NCBI GenBank assembly: GCA_021770345.1
Contig: JAETRD010000001.1
Coordinates: 186,001 to 250,000, forward strand
DNA length: 64,000 nucleotides
Direction of reading: 5' to 3'
DNA from: Lachnospiraceae bacterium
GTDB taxonomy: Bacteria; Bacillota; Clostridia; Lachnospirales; Lachnospiraceae
Positions 60,557 through 64,000 of the stretch are shown in pieces; positions within the stretch are counted from its first letter, which is position 1; every line of letters begins with the position of its first letter. A model generated the notes under the pieces. It made no database searches. It was not told where the DNA came from and saw only the letters and a program-made list of their open reading frames with translations. The position numbers were made by a program, and so were the translations under genes.

Positions 60557-61492
60557 TTAAAAGTTCAGCCGCTCTTCCTCCACCACAAGCGGACGCTTCA
60601 TGATGCGGGCATTCATATTCAGGATATATTCCCCCACCAGCCCGATAAAAAACAGATTGATCCCGCCGAGCGCAAAGACGCCGATGCTGATGGCCGCGAT
60701 ACCGACCGGATAGTCGATGATATGAAACAGCTTTAAGATCAGCGTCACAAACGCGATCAAAATCGAAACTCCGGATATCCCGAAACCGATAATCGTCGCC
60801 ATGCGCATCAGCACCTTGGAATAGGAAGTAATCCCCAGCATCGCAAGGTCATACATACGGAAGAAATTAAAATGCGTCTTTCCCTTCCTCCGCTTATCCT
60901 GCACATACTCGACCTGTTTCATTTTAAAGCCGAGCTCCGCCACAATCCCGCGGAAATAGGGAAGCGGGTCGTCAAGCTTTCGCAGCACGTCGATGAACTC
61001 GCTGTCATAAAGCCCAAAGCCCATAAACTGCTTGATGTGCTTGTTTTCGGTAATCTTGCTCAGGAAGTCGTAAAAGCACTCCCGGATAAAATATTTAAAT
61101 TTGTTCTCGTTGCTCTTACTCTTAATGCCGATGACAACCTTGTAGCCGTCCTCCCACTCGCGCACAAACTCCACCATCATTTCCGGCGGCTCCTGCATGT
61201 CGGCGGCAAGCAGTACCGTGCAGTCCCCGGTCGTCTGAATCATCCCGTAAAAAGAGGAGCGCATCCAGCCGAAATTGTTGCCGTTTAAAATGACCTTGAC
61301 ATTCTCATCCCTCTCCGCAAGAACCCGCAGCAGATCCCTCGTGCCGTCGGTCGAACAGTTGTCGATAAAAAGCATCTCATAATCATACGCCGACAAATCC
61401 CCGTCCATAATCTTTTTGAGCCGGTCATAATCGTCAAAAATATTGTCTTTCTCATTGTAAGTCGGAATGACCATGCTTATTTTCTTTCGCAT
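60557..61492 (-). CDS. Polyprenyl-phosphate glycosyltransferase (GT2, ArnC/DPM1-like)
   Basis: 311 residues. S-M-V-I-P-T-Y-N-E-K-D-N, F-I-D-N-C-S-T-D-G-T, N-N-F-G-W-M-R-S-S-F and the acidic catalytic A-A-D-M-Q-E-P-P; two spans at about 228-252 and 265-288. TAGGAGG precedes the ATG. This type makes undecaprenyl-phosphate sugars, and the EamA pair 70 bases downstream is the natural flippase. Which sugar is carried is unknown; the CDP-sugar genes directly upstream hint at a deoxysugar but most such enzymes use UDP donors. Confidence 0.87.
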   Translation of the reverse strand: MRKKISMVIPTYNEKDNIFDDYDRLKKIMDGDLSAYDYEMLFIDNCSTDGTRDLLRVLAERDENVKVILNGNNFGWMRSSFYGMIQTTGDCTVLLAADMQEPPEMMVEFVREWEDGYKVVIGIKSKSNENKFKYFIRECFYDFLSKITENKHIKQFMGFGLYDSEFIDVLRKLDDPLPYFRGIVAELGFKMKQVEYVQDKRRKGKTHFNFFRMYDLAMLGITSYSKVLMRMATIIGFGISGVSILIAFVTLILKLFHIIDYPVGIAAISIGVFALGGINLFFIGLVGEYILNMNARIMKRPLVVEEERLNF

Positions 61493-61504
61493 TCTGCTAT
61501 CCTC

Positions 61505-62080
61505 CTAGAACCCGCCGTAGGTATCCATAAATTCGCGGAAGGTCTGTAAGTTCTTGTCCTTGTCCGCAAGAATCACCTTCTCTTCGCCGCCGATCTGATC
61601 GAGCGGCCAGTCCACGGCGATATCCTTATCATTCCACAGAATCCCGTCATCGTATTCCCCGTAAAATTTTTCGGCGCACTTGTAGCTGACGATGGATTCC
61701 TCGAGCACCAGATACCCGTGCGCGCAGCCCGCCGGAACCAAAATCTCGTTGTGCCTGCTCCCGATCAAATCAAAACCCAGCCATTTTTGAAACGTCGGGC
61801 TGTCCTTCCTCAGATCCACCACCACGTCGTAGACATGTCCGTGAATGCAGCGCACCAGCTTCGGCTGCTGCTTCTCGCGCTGAAAATGCAGCGCGCGGAT
61901 CACGCCTTTATAGGATGTCGTGTAAAACACCTCCATCAGGTCATGCCGGATGCCGTTCGCCTCAAACACCTCTTTCGAATAATCCTTCGTAAAGCAGCCC
62001 CGCACATCATCCGCATTAAACGGCGTCACTTTGATCAGCCCTGCAATCCCTGTCTCCTCAAACTCAAATTTCTGTATCAT
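61505..62080 (-). CDS. dTDP-4-dehydrorhamnose 3,5-epimerase family protein
   Basis: The start at ATG 62080 follows GGAGG; the TTG two codons earlier is less likely. 191 residues of the RmlC cupin fold: R-G-C-F-T-K-D-Y, I-R-A-L-H-F-Q, with the base histidine, V-D-L-R-K-D-S-P-T-F and P-A-G-C-A-H-G-Y-L-V. No rmlA, rmlB or rmlD is in the window; the neighbours are CDP-sugar genes, so this member probably epimerises a CDP-4-keto-6-deoxyhexose. Confidence 0.88.
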   Translation of the reverse strand: MIQKFEFEETGIAGLIKVTPFNADDVRGCFTKDYSKEVFEANGIRHDLMEVFYTTSYKGVIRALHFQREKQQPKLVRCIHGHVYDVVVDLRKDSPTFQKWLGFDLIGSRHNEILVPAGCAHGYLVLEESIVSYKCAEKFYGEYDDGILWNDKDIAVDWPLDQIGGEEKVILADKDKNLQTFREFMDTYGGF

Positions 62081-62124
62081 AAACAACCCCCTCCAAAAAA
62101 ATCTCCCCTGTGTCTTTTGTGCAG

Positions 62125-63045
62125 TTAGAAATTTTCTTCACGCTCTATCCAGTCCCTTGTGCGCCTGCATCCTTCCCCGAAGCTGACTTCGGCTTTAAAT
62201 CCGGTGTCCGCCTCGGTTTTCGCGCAGTCAAAATCCGCGAGCGGCTGGTTCACGCCTGTAAAGGGGATATCGCCGAACATAAAATCCAGCTCCGGCGCGA
62301 TTGCCGCCTTCATCTCCAGCAAAAACTCCTTCAGCGGTTTCGCCTGACCCGAACCGATCAGATATTCGCCAAACGGCCTTCCGTTCTCCCCGATCAGCCG
62401 GAACGCCCGCGCCACATCGTCGATATACACAAAATCGTAATTCTGGGTGCCGGCCGTAAACTGCGGTGCCTCCCCGCAGATGCATTTCCGTATCGTCGTG
62501 TTCACCATGCGCGGACTCTTCTCCCCGGCGCCGTACGCGTTGGTGATCATCGCCCACACAAGCTCTATCCCGAGATCCGCCGCCACCGGCTTGCACATCG
62601 TATGGGCCGCGAGCTTGCCGCTCCCGTAGATATAGCCGAGTCCCGGCTTATTTTCCGGCTTAGACACCGCGCGCCAGGTCTCGATCTCCATAATGCTCCC
62701 CGCGCCCACGAATCGGCTGCATCCAAGCGCCTTCGCCGCGCGCAGACAGTCCGCCGTCCATTTTGCGTTTTCAAGCTGCAAGCCCACATCGGCCCGCGCG
62801 CTTCCCGCGGAGCCCGCCCACGCGAAATGGAAAAACGTGTCCCAGTCCCGATCCGTAATTTTCTCTGCAAGCTCCGCCGCGTTTGCAATATCAAACGGAC
62901 AGCAGGTCACAAGACTGTTCCTTTGCAGATTTTCGCTGTGCGTCCCGTGCACCAGCGCGAGAACCTCGATTCCGTGCTCCGTCAGTTCCTTTACGACCGC
63001 GCTGCCGACAAACCCGTTCGCGCCCGATACGATTACTTTTTTCAT
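62125..63045 (-). CDS. NAD-dependent sugar reductase/epimerase (extended SDR)
   Basis: 306 residues. G-A-N-G-F-V-G-S-A near the N-terminus, F-H-F-A-W-A-G-S, and Y-x-x-x-K in Y-I-Y-G-S-G-K. T-N-A-Y-G-A-G-E-K-S and D-F-V-Y-I-D-D-V-A-R-A-F are typical of CDP-sugar reductases such as CDP-abequose or related synthases. It should act last in the CDP-deoxyhexose route, reducing the 4-keto group. Spacing of 11 bases to the dehydratase gene shows one operon. Confidence 0.85.
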   Translation of the reverse strand: MKKVIVSGANGFVGSAVVKELTEHGIEVLALVHGTHSENLQRNSLVTCCPFDIANAAELAEKITDRDWDTFFHFAWAGSAGSARADVGLQLENAKWTADCLRAAKALGCSRFVGAGSIMEIETWRAVSKPENKPGLGYIYGSGKLAAHTMCKPVAADLGIELVWAMITNAYGAGEKSPRMVNTTIRKCICGEAPQFTAGTQNYDFVYIDDVARAFRLIGENGRPFGEYLIGSGQAKPLKEFLLEMKAAIAPELDFMFGDIPFTGVNQPLADFDCAKTEADTGFKAEVSFGEGCRRTRDWIEREENF

Positions 63046-63056
63046 ATCCGTCCTCT

Positions 63057-64000
63057 CTATTCCAGATAGCAGGCGATCTCACGCCGCATCTCGGCGCAGA
63101 TATCGCCCTTGCTCAGATACACCTTGCTCCACGCCGCGGTGTTTTCCACCGCATCGGCAATATGCCACTTCGGCCGCCAGCCCATCACGCGCTTGATTTT
63201 CGAGCAGTCCAGTTTCAGAAAACCCGCCTCGTGCGGCGCTCCCGGCTCCGAGACATCCTCCCATGCCGCCGGCGCTCCCCAGCTCTCGCAGAACAGGTCG
63301 GTCAGCTCTCCGGTCGTCACGCAGTCGCACTCGTCCGGCCCCACATTGTAGCTTCCCTCGTAGCGCGCCCGGTCGTGATACTGCAATTCTGCCAGCTTCA
63401 GATACGCGCAGACCGGCTCTAAGACGTGCTGGTACGGCCGGATGGACGCGGGATTGCGCACGATGATTTTCTTCCCCGCCTCCACGGCGCGCACGCAGTC
63501 CGGGATAATCCGGTCTTTGGCAAAGTCGCCGCCCCCGATGACGTTTCCGGCGCGGCAGGTAGAAATCGCCGTTCTCCCGTCCCCGAAAAACGACTGCCGG
63601 TAGGAATCCGTCACCAGCTCGGAACAGGATTTGGAATTGGAGTATGGGTCGTAGCCGTTTAAGATGTCGTTTTCCCGGTAGCCCCACTCCCACTCGTTGT
63701 TCTGATACACCTTGTCCGTCGTGACGTTGACAAACGATTTCACGCACGGGTGCAGCCGCACGGCCTCAAGGATATTGACCGTCCCCATCACATTCGCCTC
63801 GTAGGTGTATACCGGATTGACATAGCTCTCCCGCACGATCGGCTGCGCCGCCATATGAATGACAATCTCGGGCCGGTACTCGTCAAACACGCGGTTCAAA
63901 TGCGCGAGGTCGCGGATATCCCCGGTCACGGAGACCATTCCCTCCGCCATATTCGTCAGTTCAAACAGCGACGGCTCGGTGGGCGCCGCAAGCGCATATC
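63057..64000 (-). CDS. rfbG: CDP-glucose 4,6-dehydratase, partial at window edge
   Basis: The 3' end is at 63057; the frame is still open at 64000, so about 50 N-terminal residues, with the NAD motif, lie outside. The visible part includes A-P-T-E-P-S-L-F-E-L, G-D-I-R-D-L, H-M-A-A-Q-P-I-V-R-E-S-Y and V-T-T-D-K-V-Y-Q-N, which replaces the S-T-D-E-V-Y of dTDP enzymes and is typical of RfbG. Y-S-N-S-K is the active-site pair. It turns CDP-glucose to CDP-4-keto-6-deoxyglucose. The cytidylyltransferase RfbF is expected just beyond the edge. Confidence 0.92.
   Translation of the reverse strand, partial: YALAAPTEPSLFELTNMAEGMVSVTGDIRDLAHLNRVFDEYRPEIVIHMAAQPIVRESYVNPVYTYEANVMGTVNILEAVRLHPCVKSFVNVTTDKVYQNNEWEWGYRENDILNGYDPYSNSKSCSELVTDSYRQSFFGDGRTAISTCRAGNVIGGGDFAKDRIIPDCVRAVEAGKKIIVRNPASIRPYQHVLEPVCAYLKLAELQYHDRARYEGSYNVGPDECDCVTTGELTDLFCESWGAPAAWEDVSEPGAPHEAGFLKLDCSKIKRVMGWRPKWHIADAVENTAAWSKVYLSKGDICAEMRREIACYLE

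Noticed and set aside
62110-63069. A 319-residue plus-strand open frame
   Set aside because: It is antisense to the CDP-sugar reductase gene, is rich in Arg, Pro and His, shows no family motif and has no ribosome site. High GC makes such shadow frames long.

Overview
The window looks like a chromosome segment of an anaerobic Firmicute of the Lachnospiraceae (Clostridia) type. The basis is AGGAGG-like ribosome binding sites, low-GC intergenic regions around GC-rich genes, typical family content (LCP protein, DUF6056-like membrane protein, FliB-type methylase, crotonase, BlaI/M56 pair) and many small Lachnospiraceae-style proteins. Genus cannot be fixed from the sequence alone.

Layout. 1-2350 is visibly AT-rich accessory DNA: a lipoprotein, a NUDIX hydrolase, a remnant of a polysaccharide-deacetylase gene and a nucleotidyltransferase/HEPN toxin-antitoxin-like pair. 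2363-6300 holds an intact deacetylase, a small membrane protein with a Tyr/Asp tail, a Cys-rich/GNAT fusion, and a nicotinate phosphoribosyltransferase gene that has lost an internal piece near its 3' end. 6339-13714 is one minus-strand operon, hsdR-hsdS-ATPase-hsdM. It encodes a type I restriction-modification system with an inserted ATPase that carries the sequence marks of a PrrC-like anticodon nuclease. 13800-22013 mixes a glycosyltransferase and UDP-galactopyranose mutase with housekeeping genes (mutY, fliB-like, crotonase, proC, an alpha-amylase-family enzyme).

22133-64000 is mostly a very large surface-glycan locus, almost all on the minus strand. It contains an initiating sugar-phosphate transferase, an LCP ligase and many GT2 glycosyltransferases, including two giant tandem-domain paralogues. 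It makes UDP-glucuronate (ugd), GDP-fucose (manC-fcl-gmd) and a CDP-6-deoxyhexose (rfbG-like, reductase, 3,5-epimerase-like). It also has two fucosyltransferase-like enzymes, a WecG/TagA-type transferase, two acyltransferases, an asparagine-synthase-like amidotransferase and an ABC exporter. Three polyprenyl-phosphate sugar synthase-like GT2s each lie near large multi-membrane proteins, and one of them has a pair of half-size EamA transporters. This suggests that side sugars are added outside the membrane from lipid-phosphate donors. No clear Wzx flippase is visible, so the ABC exporter is the best candidate for moving lipid-linked glycan. Regulators inside the locus are a BlaI/M56 pair, an AraC activator divergent from gmd, and a small XRE repressor.

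The strongest points for a second look are the anticodon-nuclease-like gene in the restriction operon, the internally deleted nicotinate phosphoribosyltransferase gene with its unusual leader, the fucose and lipid-phosphate-sugar modules, and several short duplications and palindromes between glycan genes.
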